Below are positions 6,281-15,779 of a DNA stretch of 17,574 bases, piece by piece. A model generated the notes under the pieces. The model did no database searches. It was not told the DNA's origin and was given only the letters and a program-made list of their open reading frames with translations. Position 1 is the stretch's first letter; each line of letters starts with the position of its first letter. Source of the DNA: JASJHI01 sp965371355. Lineage in GTDB: Bacteria > Actinomycetota > Acidimicrobiia > Acidimicrobiales > Ilumatobacteraceae. Position numbers and translations under genes: made by a program. The stretch covers positions 1-17,574 of the forward strand of contig CBDUYD010000050.1 of assembly GCA_965371355.1 (NCBI GenBank). Reading direction: 5' to 3'.

Positions 6281-6990
6281 CCGGCCTCCGATCGTCGCGC
6301 AGCCATCATCAGCGCGGCCGCAACGATCGACGCGGTCTCGGTGCGTAGCACGGTGTGACCGAGGTCGACCCGGTCGGCGGCGGACTGGAGCTCGCGGTCG
6401 GACCAGCCCCCCTCGGGCCCGATCGCGACCAGCGTGTCGCGGGCGTCGATCGGCCGGCCGCCGGGTTCGGCCGCGGCGGCGTCGGCGAGGATCGTGCTCG
6501 CCGCGACCGGCCCCTCGACAGCGACGCGCCACACCCGCCGACTCTGACGGCACGCCTCGTCGGCGATGCGCTGCAGGCGCGAACGTTGCCGGTCGACACG
6601 ATCGTCGTTCCAGCGCACCACCGACCGCTCGCAGTGGAGCAGCACCAGTGCATCGATGCCGACCTCGGTCGTCTTCTGCACCAGCTGGTCGAGACGGTCG
6701 CCCTTCGGCATGGCCACCGCGAGTGTCAGCGGGGTGTGCTGCTCGTGCTCGCGCACGTCGCCCGCGGGTTCGAGACGAATCCCTGCCGCGCTGCGAACAA
6801 GTCGGGTCTGGCGCCATCGGCCCGCTCCATCGGTGATCGAAACGGGCTCGCCGTCGCGGAGGCGAAGCACACGATCGAGATGGCGTTCGGTCGCCTCGTC
6901 GAGTGTGATCGTTCCGTCGAGTTGTTCGGGGGCGACGAAAACGTGCGCCGCGGCCGAGCGACGGACCATCAGATCGTCAGCGGCGACCAT
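6277..6990 (-). CDS. rsmE: RsmE, 16S rRNA (uracil-1498-N3)-methyltransferase
   Basis: 237 residues from ATG 6990; ATG 6969 (MVRRSAAAHVFV) is an equally possible start and leaves 230 residues, nearer the usual family N-terminus. An N-terminal PUA-like domain (AHVFVAPEQL, HLDRVLRLRDGEPVSITDGAG) is followed by a SPOUT methyltransferase domain with the knotted SAM site: MPKGDRLDQLVQKTTEVGI, RWNDDRVDRQRSRLQRIADEA, QSRRVW, AIGPEGGWSDREL and VLRTETASIVAA. RsmE makes m3U1498 in the decoding region of 16S rRNA, acting on assembled 30S subunits. It follows dnaJ by 10 nt (no strong Shine-Dalgarno) and is coupled through ATGA to the BldD-like gene downstream. The dnaJ-rsmE order is the conserved one in Actinobacteria. 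The frame stays open well upstream but that part only overlaps dnaJ. Confidence 0.93.
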   Translation of the reverse strand: MVAADDLMVRRSAAAHVFVAPEQLDGTITLDEATERHLDRVLRLRDGEPVSITDGAGRWRQTRLVRSAAGIRLEPAGDVREHEQHTPLTLAVAMPKGDRLDQLVQKTTEVGIDALVLLHCERSVVRWNDDRVDRQRSRLQRIADEACRQSRRVWRVAVEGPVAASTILADAAAAEPGGRPIDARDTLVAIGPEGGWSDRELQSAADRVDLGHTVLRTETASIVAAALMMAARRSEAG

Positions 6991-7000
6991 GGCAGGGCGA

Positions 7001-8137
7001 TCAGGTGAACGCCGACTTGATCCGCGACAGCAGGCCTTCCTTGCCGTTGCCGACCGATTCACCACGGCCCTCCGCGAAGCGCGAGAGCAGATCGACCTCG
7101 TCGTCGGACAGACGGGTCGGCACCTCGACTCGCACGATCGCCCGGAGATCGCCACGACCCCGGCCGTGCAGTCGCGGCACCCCGCGTTGGCGGAGCACGA
7201 ACTCGCGGCCGGGCTGGGTGGCCGCCGGGATGACGAGATCCTCATCGCCGTCGAGCGTCTCGAGGGCGATCGACGTACCGAGCGCGGCTTGCGCGATGGA
7301 GATCGGCACCTCGGTGATCAGATCGTGATCGTCGCGCGTGAAACGCTCGTGTGGCGTCACCCGCAGGTGAACGTAGAGATCGCCGGCTCCCCCGCCGCGC
7401 GGACCGACAGCGCCGCGGCCGGTGAGCCGCAGGGTGGAACCGGAGTCGACCCCCGCCGGCACATCGACCTCGTACGACTTGTCGACGGTGACCCGCCCCT
7501 CGCCGCGACACGTCGCGCACGGTGTGGCGATCACCTGGCCGAGCCCCCCGCAGCGCCCGCACGTGGTGGCGGTGACCATCTGGCCGAGAATGCTCTGACG
7601 GACTCGCTGCACCTGGCCGCTGCCGCTGCAATCGCTACACGTGACGGGCTGCGTACCCTCGCCGGCTCCCGTGCCGCCGCAGTCGTCGCATCGCGACGGA
7701 AGCTTCATCTCGACGGTGATCTGATCACCGAAGACGGCCTGCTCGAACGACAGGTCGGCCACGACCTCGAGATCCTGACCGCGCGGCGGGCCGGTCGGTC
7801 CCCGACCTCGTCCACCACCGAACGGGTTTCCTCCGCCCCCGCCGAAGAACGTCTCGAAGATGTCGCCGAGCCCGCCACCGAAGATGTCTTCGGCGCTCGG
7901 CCCGCCCGCCGACGCACCACCGACACCGGCATCGCCGAAGCGGTCGTAGCGGGCGCGCTGATCGGGGTCGGACAACACCTGGTAGGCCCGAGCCAGTTCC
8001 TTGAACTCCTCGGCGGCGCCTGCGTCGCCCGAGTTCGCGTCGGGATGCAGTTCTCGCGCCCTCCTGCGGTATGCCCGCTTGATCTCGTCGCCGGAGGCGT
8101 TGCGCGACACCCCCAGGAGTTCGTAGAAGTCAGCCAT
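7001..8137 (-). CDS. dnaJ: Chaperone protein DnaJ (Hsp40), type I
   Basis: 378 residues, full length. J domain at the N-terminus (MADFYELLGVSRNASGDEIKR, with H31-P32-D33 that stimulates DnaK ATPase), a Gly/Phe-rich linker (DIFGGGLGDIFETFFGGGGG), then four zinc-binding repeats CDDCGGTG, CSDCSGSG, CGRCGGLG and CATCRGEG, and the C-terminal substrate-binding beta domains (VPAGVDSGSTLRLTGRG, LYVHLRVTPHERFTRD, GTSIALETLDGD). It presents unfolded proteins to DnaK. All zinc cysteines are present. It lies 65 nt downstream of hrcA; the gap holds a short repeat of the type GTGCCGGGGGT but no evident promoter. Pairing of dnaJ with hrcA rather than with dnaK/grpE is normal for the second actinobacterial DnaJ (DnaJ2); whether a DnaJ1 exists elsewhere cannot be seen. 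Confidence 0.96.
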   Translation of the reverse strand: MADFYELLGVSRNASGDEIKRAYRRRARELHPDANSGDAGAAEEFKELARAYQVLSDPDQRARYDRFGDAGVGGASAGGPSAEDIFGGGLGDIFETFFGGGGGNPFGGGRGRGPTGPPRGQDLEVVADLSFEQAVFGDQITVEMKLPSRCDDCGGTGAGEGTQPVTCSDCSGSGQVQRVRQSILGQMVTATTCGRCGGLGQVIATPCATCRGEGRVTVDKSYEVDVPAGVDSGSTLRLTGRGAVGPRGGGAGDLYVHLRVTPHERFTRDDHDLITEVPISIAQAALGTSIALETLDGDEDLVIPAATQPGREFVLRQRGVPRLHGRGRGDLRAIVRVEVPTRLSDDEVDLLSRFAEGRGESVGNGKEGLLSRIKSAFT

Positions 8138-8202
8138 GATCGGATACAGGATGCCGTGAGATCACCCGGATGTGGACAGCGACCCCCGGCACACCCCCGG
8201 CG

Positions 8203-9198
8203 TCATCCCTCCTCGATACGGTGCCCGAGCTGTTCGCTCACGACGTCGACCGTGGCCAGTGCCCGCGGGTAGTTCATCCGTGTCGGGCCGAGCACGCCGA
8301 CCGAGCCGAGGTGCTCACCCTCGACCACGATGGGGGCGACGACAACCGAGCACGCCGACAGCGGCTCGACACCGTGTTCGACACCGATCGCCACCGACAT
8401 CCCGCGGTTGACGATGTCGCTCACGAGGGATACCACGACGAATTGCTGCTCGAGGGTCTGCAACACCGTGCGCACCACCTCGACCGCGTCGAAGGCCTGC
8501 GCGACCGCCGAGACACCACCCGTGTAGGCCTGATCGCCCTCGGCTGCGGCCAAGAGAGCACCGAGCGCGTCGGCGCACAACCGGTCGACCGCCGCGTCGC
8601 CGGTCGGACTCACCCGGTGGACCGCCCCGAGTGGCCACCCGTCGAGTTCGGCGGACAGATGGGCTCCTGCCGCCGAGAGCCTGACATCGTCGTCGCTGTC
8701 GCCGAGTTCGAGCGTGACGTTGTGGACCGAGCCGTTGGCGAGGACGACTACCACGGTGGCGGTGGTCGGCGACAGGGCGACGATCTGGATGTTCTTCACC
8801 GCGGCAGCCTCGGCCTTGGGACCCACGACGACCGCGGCGCTGTTGGTGAGCGCGGCGAGCAGGTCGGACGTCTGGTGCAACAACTCCTCGAGGCGACCAT
8901 CGGCGGAAGAGAAGAACTCTCCCACCTGTCGGGTGGTACTGCGATCGAGCCGCTCGGGCGACGCGAGGTGATCGACGAAGAACCGGTAGCCCTTGTCGGT
9001 GGGGATGCGCCCCGCCGACGTGTGCGGCTGGACGAGGTAGCCGTCGGCTTCGAGTTGGGCCATCTCACTGCGGACGGTTGCCGAAGAGACACCTACCGAG
9101 GGAGCGGACGCGACGTGGCCCGAACCGACCGGCTGGGCCGTGGAGATGTACTCCTGGACCACCGTCGCGAGAATCGCGGTCTTCCGCTCGTCGAGCAT
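8203..9198 (-). CDS. hrcA: Heat-inducible transcription repressor HrcA
   Basis: 331 residues, close to the usual 340. The N-terminal winged helix (MLDERKTAILATVVQEYIST, QPVGSGHVA, VSSATVRSEMAQLEADGYL, QPHTSAGRIPTDKGYRFFVD) is the DNA-reading part; the rest is the GAF-like dimerisation domain, ending with VLGPTRMNYPRALATVDVVSEQL. HrcA binds the CIRCE inverted repeat before groEL/groES-type operons and is kept active by GroEL. No CIRCE copy (TTAGCACTC-N9-GAGTGCTAA) is visible in this window, so this operon itself does not look HrcA-controlled; the targets must be elsewhere. The start ATG 9198 is 7 nt after the MFS stop with only a weak ribosome binding site, so it is read as part of the lepA operon. 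Confidence 0.95.
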   Translation of the reverse strand: MLDERKTAILATVVQEYISTAQPVGSGHVASAPSVGVSSATVRSEMAQLEADGYLVQPHTSAGRIPTDKGYRFFVDHLASPERLDRSTTRQVGEFFSSADGRLEELLHQTSDLLAALTNSAAVVVGPKAEAAAVKNIQIVALSPTTATVVVVLANGSVHNVTLELGDSDDDVRLSAAGAHLSAELDGWPLGAVHRVSPTGDAAVDRLCADALGALLAAAEGDQAYTGGVSAVAQAFDAVEVVRTVLQTLEQQFVVVSLVSDIVNRGMSVAIGVEHGVEPLSACSVVVAPIVVEGEHLGSVGVLGPTRMNYPRALATVDVVSEQLGHRIEEG

Positions 9199-9205
9199 CC
9201 AGATC

Positions 9206-10485
9206 TCAGACTACCGATCCTTCGGGGCTCGGTGCCGGTCGCACCTGCGGCCGCCGGAGGCGCCAGTACACACCGGCCGAGATCGCACAGATGATGGCGA
9301 TGATGCTGCCGTACGCGAGCGACCACTGAGCGCTGAACGTATCGGCGATGTATCCGGTTATCGGCCCACCGATCGGTGTCGATCCGATGAACGCGACCGC
9401 CTGCAACGCCATCAGTCGACTGCGCATGTCGGACGGCGCAGCCTGCTGCGTCAGCGCGTTGGCCGCGGTGATGAACCCGGCGCCGCCGAGGCCGAACGGG
9501 ACGGCCCAGATGAACGCGATCCAGATCGACGGTGCCCACGCGAGGAGGAAACCGGCGGTACCGAGGAGCAAGACCATCGCGATGAACCACCGCAACGACA
9601 CGCGGTGGAGTCGCGCCGTCAGCAGCGAGCCGGTGAGCGACCCGATGGAGGTCACCGCGAGGACGAGGCCGAACGCGCCGTCGCCACCCCACTCCTCCGA
9701 GGCGAGTTTCGGCAGCGAGACCATGTGGTTGAAGGCGAACGTCGACACGATCACCAACACGATGTGGATCACGAGCATGTCCTGTCGGCTCCCGAGGAAG
9801 CGCAGCGCGTCTCTCACGGGCTGACCGCCGCGCGGCCGCCGTGGCATGTGGAACATCTCCGACGGGCGGATGGCGACGAGCGAGCCGATCACCGCCACGT
9901 AGCTGACGCCGTTGCCGATGAAACACCAGGCGGTCCCGACGGTGCCGACGAGTAGCGCCGCCAACGCGGGTCCGAAGATGCGTGACCCGGTCATCACCGC
10001 CGTGTTCAACGACGTGGCGTTCGGGATCAACTCGGGCTCGACCAACTCGGTGACGAGGGCCCGCCGTGCCGGGTTGTCGAATGCGTTCACGAGGCCGAGC
10101 AGCAACGACAGGCCGTAGATGATCGGCAGGTTGATCAGACCGGACAGGTCGAGCACGCCGAGGAAGAGCGCCTGTACTGCGAGGAGGCTCTGCGTGAGAA
10201 TCGTCATCCGTCGGCGGTCGCGCCGGTCGGCGACGGCGCCGGCCCAAGCACCGAGCAGCAACATCGGCAGGAACTGGAACGCGACGGTGATCCCGACCGC
10301 CGTCGCCTCGCCGGTCAGCCCGAAGACGAGCAGCGCCATCGCCGTCATCTGCATCCAGGTGCCGACGTTCGAGACGGCCATACCGCCGAAGAACAGACGG
10401 GCGTTGCGGTAGCGGAGGGAACGGAACGCGCCACTCCTGGGTTCGGCGCTCCGGTCGATGATCGACGGTGTCACCGAGCCGGACA

Positions 10486-10486
<1 letters not shown>
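9206..10486 (-). CDS. MFS transporter (MFS_3 / EntS-like exporter family)
   Basis: 426 residues, about 12 transmembrane helices. The N-terminus FRSLRYRNARLFFGGMAVSNVGTWMQ and the loop AGAVADRRDRRRM between helices 2 and 3 are typical of the MFS_3 group of proton-driven drug/siderophore exporters, as are FDNPARRALVTELV and N-A-x-S-L-N-T-A-V around helix 5. It works in the cytoplasmic membrane; the substrate is unknown. The ATG at 10486 shares its A with the lepA stop (TGATG), so it is translationally coupled to lepA; hrcA follows 7 nt after its stop. This gene is not part of the usual lepA-hemW-hrcA-dnaJ block and looks inserted between lepA and hrcA without breaking the operon. The frame remains open upstream into lepA, but that part only mirrors lepA sequence. 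Confidence 0.9.
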
Positions 10487-12270
<1,784 letters not shown>

Positions 12271-12316
12271 GACCGCACCAACGCTACCGCTGCGTCGGTA
12301 CACGACTCCTGCAACG

Positions 12317-12345
12317 TTGCCGCTCAGATGCGCCGCCGATAGGGT
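12317..12345 (+). promoter_or_regulatory. Putative rpsT promoter
   Basis: TTGCCG (12317-12322), a 17-nt spacer and TAGGGT (12340-12345) form a housekeeping-type promoter pointing to rpsT. The transcript would start near 12352, giving a leader of about 80 nt before the ATG at 12431. It overlaps no coding sequence and lies in the lepA/rpsT divergent gap. Confidence 0.5.
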
Positions 12346-12361
12346 TTCACGGCTGTTCGAA

Positions 12362-12399
12362 GCAGGTCGGGCGACCTGTCTGCACGATCGACGCGATCG
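12362..12399 (+). other. Two consecutive small hairpins in the rpsT leader
   Basis: First hairpin: CAGGTC (12363-12368), loop GGGC, GACCTG (12373-12378), a perfect 6-bp stem with a tetraloop. Second: CGATCG (12385-12390), loop ACG, CGATCG (12394-12399), also perfect. They lie between the predicted transcription start and the start codon of rpsT. Since S20 controls its own translation in E. coli, a feedback structure is conceivable, but this is inference; the second stem is of GATC-rich sequence common in this genome. Confidence 0.35.
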
Positions 12400-12430
12400 A
12401 CACCTAGTCAAGGATTCAGGTCTTCCAACC

Positions 12431-12694
12431 ATGGCCAACATCAAGAGCCAGAAGAAGCGCAACATCACCAACGCCAAGCGCCACGAGCGCAACAAGGCGG
12501 TCAAGACCGAGTTGAAGACGCGCATCAAGACGGCCAACGAGGTCTCCCCCGACGACGACGGCGGCGAGGCGCTGCGGGCGGCGCAGAAGCGGATCGACAT
12601 GGCCACGTCGAAGGGCGTCATCCACAAGAACACCGCCGCCCGCATGAAGAGCCGCCTGACCAAGAACGTCCAACGCGAGAACGCGTCCGCCTGA
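12431..12694 (+). CDS. rpsT: 30S ribosomal protein S20
   Basis: 87 residues, standard for S20, very basic and helical: MANIKSQKKRNITNAKRHER at the N-terminus, then KTRIKTANEV, an acidic insertion PDDDGGE typical of actinobacterial S20, and the C-terminal GVIHKNTAARMKSRLTKNV. It binds 16S rRNA early in 30S assembly. The ATG at 12431 is fixed by the conserved MANIKSQ start; only a weak AGG lies upstream. Single-gene unit with its own promoter and a strong terminator, divergent from lepA and convergent with comEC-holA. Some positions are open upstream in frame, but they lie in the leader and are not S20-like. Confidence 0.97.
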   Translation: MANIKSQKKRNITNAKRHERNKAVKTELKTRIKTANEVSPDDDGGEALRAAQKRIDMATSKGVIHKNTAARMKSRLTKNVQRENASA

Positions 12695-12734
12695 CCCGCG
12701 GAGCAACGGACCCCGGCTCGGCCGGCCGAGACGA

Positions 12735-12763
12735 GAACGCCGCCGTCGTGCGGCGTTCTTTCG
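12735..12763 (+). terminator. Intrinsic terminator after rpsT
   Basis: A 9-bp perfect stem GAACGCCGC (12735-12743) / GCGGCGTTC (12750-12758) with a 6-nt loop, followed by TTT then CG, 40 nt after the rpsT stop. The T run is short, as is usual at high GC. It lies between converging rpsT and holA and could help end both. Confidence 0.8.
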
Positions 12764-12846
12764 CGTCTGGTGGCGTGACCGTGAACGTTCGTGGTGTCGA
12801 CGTCGAGTCGGCCGACGGAACAGCGCAGACGTTTGCGGTCAGGGCA

Positions 12847-13806
12847 TTAGCGGCGGAGCTTCGACAGCCTCGCCACCATGACCTCCATCACCAGGTCGTC
12901 GGGAAGGTCGCGCCCGCCCCGGAGATCGAGGTCGGCCTGGGCTAGCAACTCGAAGGCTCGCCTGACGTTGGCGCCGCCGAGCCGCCGGTAGTTCTGCATC
13001 GCCTTCTTCGCCCGGAAGCCCGACTTGAAGCCGGTCGCCGCCATCGCCTCCTGCTCGGTGCTCGCATCGACACCGTCCAGGCGGGCGAGGCTCGCGTAGT
13101 GGCCGTGCAGGATCGACATGATCTGCAGCGGGTGACGACCACCACCGTGCATCATGCGCCCGAGCATCTCGAGCGCTGTCGACGTGTCGCCGCGGTCGAT
13201 CGCGTCGGTCAGATCCCACGGCGGGATTCCTCCCGCCTCACCGAGGAACGGCGCGATGTCGTCGGCCGACAGGGCACCGCCCTCGCCGAACGTGCTCTGC
13301 AGCGTGTGCAGGATGCCGTCGAGGCGGCTCACGTCTTCACCGAGACGCTCGCCGAGCAGAGCGACGGCCTGCCGGTCGAGGCGCACCGGAGCCGCCGCGA
13401 CGTGGTCGGCAATCCAGTCGCGCCGATCGTTGGCCCGGGTCGGGGGTGCCGTGTTGAGCACCGTGCCCGTCGCCCTGACCGCATCGCTCAGCTTCTTGGC
13501 CACCTTCCCACCGCCCGCGGCGAGTACGAGATCGGTTGTGTCGAGCGGCCGCTCGAGGTAGTCGAGGAGCGGTTCGAGTTCGCCTGCGGTGAAGCGTCCG
13601 ACCGACCGGGCGACCACGACGCGCTTCTCGGTGAGGAACGGCGGCGTCTGGGCCGCGTCGACCACCGCGCGCAACTCGTACTCGTCGCCCTCGAAGTCGT
13701 CGACCATCATCGACCGGTCGCCATCGCCGACCAACTCGTGTGCGAGGTCGGCGACCGCCGTTCGAAGGATCGACTCGTCGTCACCGGTCAGAAGATGCGA
13801 AGCCAT
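12847..13806 (-). CDS. holA: DNA polymerase III subunit delta (HolA)
   Basis: 319 residues, near the usual 320-340. The N-terminal AAA+-like fold of the delta subunit without a working P-loop (MASHLLTGDDESILRTAVADL), then VVDAAQTPPFLTEKRVVVARSVG, LVLAAGGGKVAKKL and the collar region at the end (HPLQIMSILHGHYASLARLD, ATGFKSGFRAKKAMQNYRRL, DLRGGRDLPDDLVMEVMVARL). Delta is the wrench of the clamp loader that opens the beta clamp ring. Start ATG 13806 lies 26 nt inside the end of comEC; with no clear Shine-Dalgarno it is probably coupled to comEC translation. comEC-holA-(rpsT) is a conserved neighbourhood in Actinobacteria and Firmicutes. Stop is TAA. Confidence 0.93.
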   Translation of the reverse strand: MASHLLTGDDESILRTAVADLAHELVGDGDRSMMVDDFEGDEYELRAVVDAAQTPPFLTEKRVVVARSVGRFTAGELEPLLDYLERPLDTTDLVLAAGGGKVAKKLSDAVRATGTVLNTAPPTRANDRRDWIADHVAAAPVRLDRQAVALLGERLGEDVSRLDGILHTLQSTFGEGGALSADDIAPFLGEAGGIPPWDLTDAIDRGDTSTALEMLGRMMHGGGRHPLQIMSILHGHYASLARLDGVDASTEQEAMAATGFKSGFRAKKAMQNYRRLGGANVRRAFELLAQADLDLRGGRDLPDDLVMEVMVARLSKLRR

Positions 13807-15238
13807 GCGGAGACCGATTCTTGCCGGTTCGGCCGCCGCGGACGAATGCGGTCATCCATGCGGCACAACCCGCCACGATGACCAGCCCCCATCCGATCCA
13901 CGACCACGCGCCCGGCGGCTCGAGCGCGGCGCCCAGCATCGCCACCGAGTCGACCCATCGCGTCCCGAAACGCACCGGCAGCATCACGATCGGGGCGATC
14001 GGTGGAACCGCTCCGGCGAGCAGACCCGCCGGGAGGCCGTACAACATCACCGCGCCGGCGACCGGCACGGCCAGCAGATTGGCGGGAACGCTGACGAGCG
14101 GCAGCCGCCCGAACACCAGCACGCTCGGCACCACGACCCCGACCTGCGCCCCGAGCGTGATCCCGAGCGGCAGCGCCAGAGCGCCGAATCGCCTCAACGC
14201 GTCGGCGAGCCGCGGCCCAACCGTCGTGACGCCGGCGGTCGCGCCGACCGACAACCAGAAGCCGACCGACCAGACCAGCAGCGGATCGACCAGCACCAGC
14301 CCGGTGACCGCTAGCGCGAGCAGGCGCAACGGCGTCCGCTCGCGGCCGGTGACATAGGCGCTCGCCGACAGGGCGGCCATCGTGCCGGCCCGCACGATCG
14401 ATGGTTCGAATCGGGTCAACGTCATGAACCAGGCGATCAGTGCGACCGTCGCCGCCCACCGACCGAGCGGACGGAGCCGCCTCAGCAGTGGACCGCACGC
14501 CGCCAGTATGAAGGCGACATTCTGTCCCGATACAGCGGTGAGGTGACTGAGACCGCTGGCGCGGAACCGGGCGATCATCTCAGGAGGCTGGTCACGGTCG
14601 TCACCGACCACCAGGCCCCGGTAGAGCGCGCCATCGTCTGCGGGAAGATGACCAGCGGCCCGCTCGATCGCGGCGCGCACACGGTTGGAGGCGCGGGCGA
14701 CCGCTCCACCCTCGTCGGTATCGCCCACCCAGGCCAGCCGGTACTCGCCGACGACATGCTGCCAGGCAACCCTGTTCGCACGCTCGCCGTCGAGCCGGAC
14801 CCGCTCGCCACTGGTGAACAGCCACTCACCTCCGCGCCAGCGTCGCACCCGCAACTGTTGTGCACGGCCGCGCGACCAGACCTCGAAGCGCTCGCCGTCG
14901 ACCTCGACGATGACACGGGTGCTCGACGCGTAGGGCTGCGGATCGTCGACCAGCCGCACCCACCCCAGATGCGGGCCGAGCGCGTCGGGCGAGAGCGATG
15001 CCCACGCCTGCTGTGACCGGACGGCGCCGACCGGTGCGAGGAGCACCACCAGCAGGGCGAGGAGCGGCGCGCGGGACACCGCCACACCGGTTGCGAGCAC
15101 CGCACCCAGGACGATTGCCACCAGCGTCGACCGCGACCAGACGGCACAGCAGGTGACCGTCGCGACGAGCACGACCAGCCGATCGCTCGGCATCGTCGCC
15201 GGGGTCCGCGCCGGCGCCGGTACGTGGCTGCTCACCAT
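13781..15238 (-). CDS. comEC: ComEC/Rec2-type DNA-uptake channel protein, without metallo-beta-lactamase domain
   Basis: 485 residues from ATG 15238 (GTG 15235 also possible; a run GGGGG precedes). Layout: N-terminal hydrophobic helices (LVVLVATVTCCAVW, LVAIVLGAVLATG), an OB-fold-like extracytoplasmic region (GWVRLVDDP, EVDGERFEVW, GERVRLDGER), then the Competence domain with the signature GLSHLTAVSGQNVAFILA and about eight further helices (VRAGTMAALSASAYVTGRE, WSVGFWLSVGATAGV, NLLAVPVAGAVMLYGLPAG). ComEC forms the channel for single-stranded DNA entry in natural transformation. The C-terminal metallo-beta-lactamase-like nuclease domain of longer ComEC proteins (about 700-800 residues) is absent: the protein ends about 40 residues after the last helix. 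Overlaps holA by 26 nt. A TTG start at 15298 would extend into the divergent gene and is less likely. Confidence 0.9.
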   Translation of the reverse strand: MVSSHVPAPARTPATMPSDRLVVLVATVTCCAVWSRSTLVAIVLGAVLATGVAVSRAPLLALLVVLLAPVGAVRSQQAWASLSPDALGPHLGWVRLVDDPQPYASSTRVIVEVDGERFEVWSRGRAQQLRVRRWRGGEWLFTSGERVRLDGERANRVAWQHVVGEYRLAWVGDTDEGGAVARASNRVRAAIERAAGHLPADDGALYRGLVVGDDRDQPPEMIARFRASGLSHLTAVSGQNVAFILAACGPLLRRLRPLGRWAATVALIAWFMTLTRFEPSIVRAGTMAALSASAYVTGRERTPLRLLALAVTGLVLVDPLLVWSVGFWLSVGATAGVTTVGPRLADALRRFGALALPLGITLGAQVGVVVPSVLVFGRLPLVSVPANLLAVPVAGAVMLYGLPAGLLAGAVPPIAPIVMLPVRFGTRWVDSVAMLGAALEPPGAWSWIGWGLVIVAGCAAWMTAFVRGGRTGKNRSPHGFASSDR

Positions 15239-15260
15239 GCCCCCGTTCGGCGACGGCGAG

Positions 15261-15270
15261 ACCGTACGCT
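15261..15270. promoter_or_regulatory. Interlocked divergent -10 elements between comEC and the small membrane gene
   Basis: Within ACCGTACGCT the plus strand has TACGCT (15265-15270), 9 nt before GTG 15280, and the minus strand has TACGGT (15266-15261), 22 nt before the comEC ATG. The two elements share the TA step of a CGTACG palindrome. No clear -35 on either side. The 41-nt gap between the two start codons leaves little other room for promoters. Confidence 0.4.
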
Positions 15271-15279
15271 GAGGAACTC

Positions 15280-15759
15280 GTGAGCTCGCACGCAGCAACC
15301 GCCGACCGTGCCGCCCGTGAACGGGCTCGTGCGCCGCGCCATGCCGCTCCGCTGGTCGAGGGCCCGCGCTGGTATCGCAGCCGCATCCGGGTGCGCGGAC
15401 CGCTCGCCGCGCTGATCGTGCCCGCCATCCTCGGCTTCATCGCATATGCGTCGCTGCAGCTCTTCGACACCGCCTGGAGCGGGGCACTCGGCCTCGTCGG
15501 CGGCGTGCTCGCGGCGCCCGTGCTGCTGCTCGTCGGCGCACCCTTCGGAGAGCGCGGCACCTACCCGCTCGCCGTGCTCGCCTCGATCCCCTTGTGGATG
15601 CTGGTCGGCTGGATCGCCGCAGTGCGGGCGACGCGCAACCCCCTCGCCGACTGGCGCGAGTTCTGGAAACAGCTCGTACCGCTGATGCTCGGCGTGTGGG
15701 CCGGAGTGTTGGCAGCGCTGCTGATCGCCACGGTGATCATCGGCGACACACTCTTCTGA
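15280..15759 (+). CDS. Small four-helix membrane protein of unknown function
   Basis: 159 residues. A 35-residue Ala/Arg-rich cytoplasmic N-terminus (ADRAARERARAPRHA, GPRWYRSRIRVRG) is followed by four predicted membrane helices (about 41-61, 67-88, 95-115, 132-156) and almost no tail. No catalytic motif and no family recognised. GTG 15280 is preceded by GAGGAAC with a short spacer, acceptable as a ribosome binding site. The gene lies on the opposite strand between comEA and comEC, which are normally adjacent; it is divergent from comEC (41 nt) and converges on comEA (20 nt). Codon use is strongly GC-biased like its neighbours, so it is likely resident rather than recently acquired. A link to DNA uptake is only suggested by position. 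Confidence 0.78.
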   Translation: MSSHAATADRAARERARAPRHAAPLVEGPRWYRSRIRVRGPLAALIVPAILGFIAYASLQLFDTAWSGALGLVGGVLAAPVLLLVGAPFGERGTYPLAVLASIPLWMLVGWIAAVRATRNPLADWREFWKQLVPLMLGVWAGVLAALLIATVIIGDTLF

Positions 15760-15779
15760 GGCGGGCGGCCGCGCTGGCA

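Noticed and set aside
8165..8202. Tandem GTGCCGGGGGT-like repeat in the hrcA-dnaJ gap as a regulatory repeat
   Set aside because: Only two imperfect copies of a G-run, short, and without symmetry; chance is sufficient in this base composition.
6566..8272. A 568-codon plus-strand open frame across rsmE and dnaJ
   Set aside because: Antisense to two certain genes, no recognisable domain and no ribosome binding site; the absence of stops mirrors the codon bias of the minus-strand genes.
9199..9206. CIRCE element before hrcA
   Set aside because: Only 7 nt separate hrcA from the MFS stop, and neither this gap nor the lepA or dnaJ upstream regions contain the TTAGCACTC-N9-GAGTGCTAA pattern.
12271..12663. 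N-terminal extension of lepA to 725 residues
   Set aside because: The extension reads the rpsT gene and the divergent promoter backwards; the standard LepA N-terminus starts at 12270.
12748..12945. Short plus-strand frame starting inside the rpsT terminator
   Set aside because: It begins in the terminator hairpin and runs into the end of holA; no start signal or protein-like composition.
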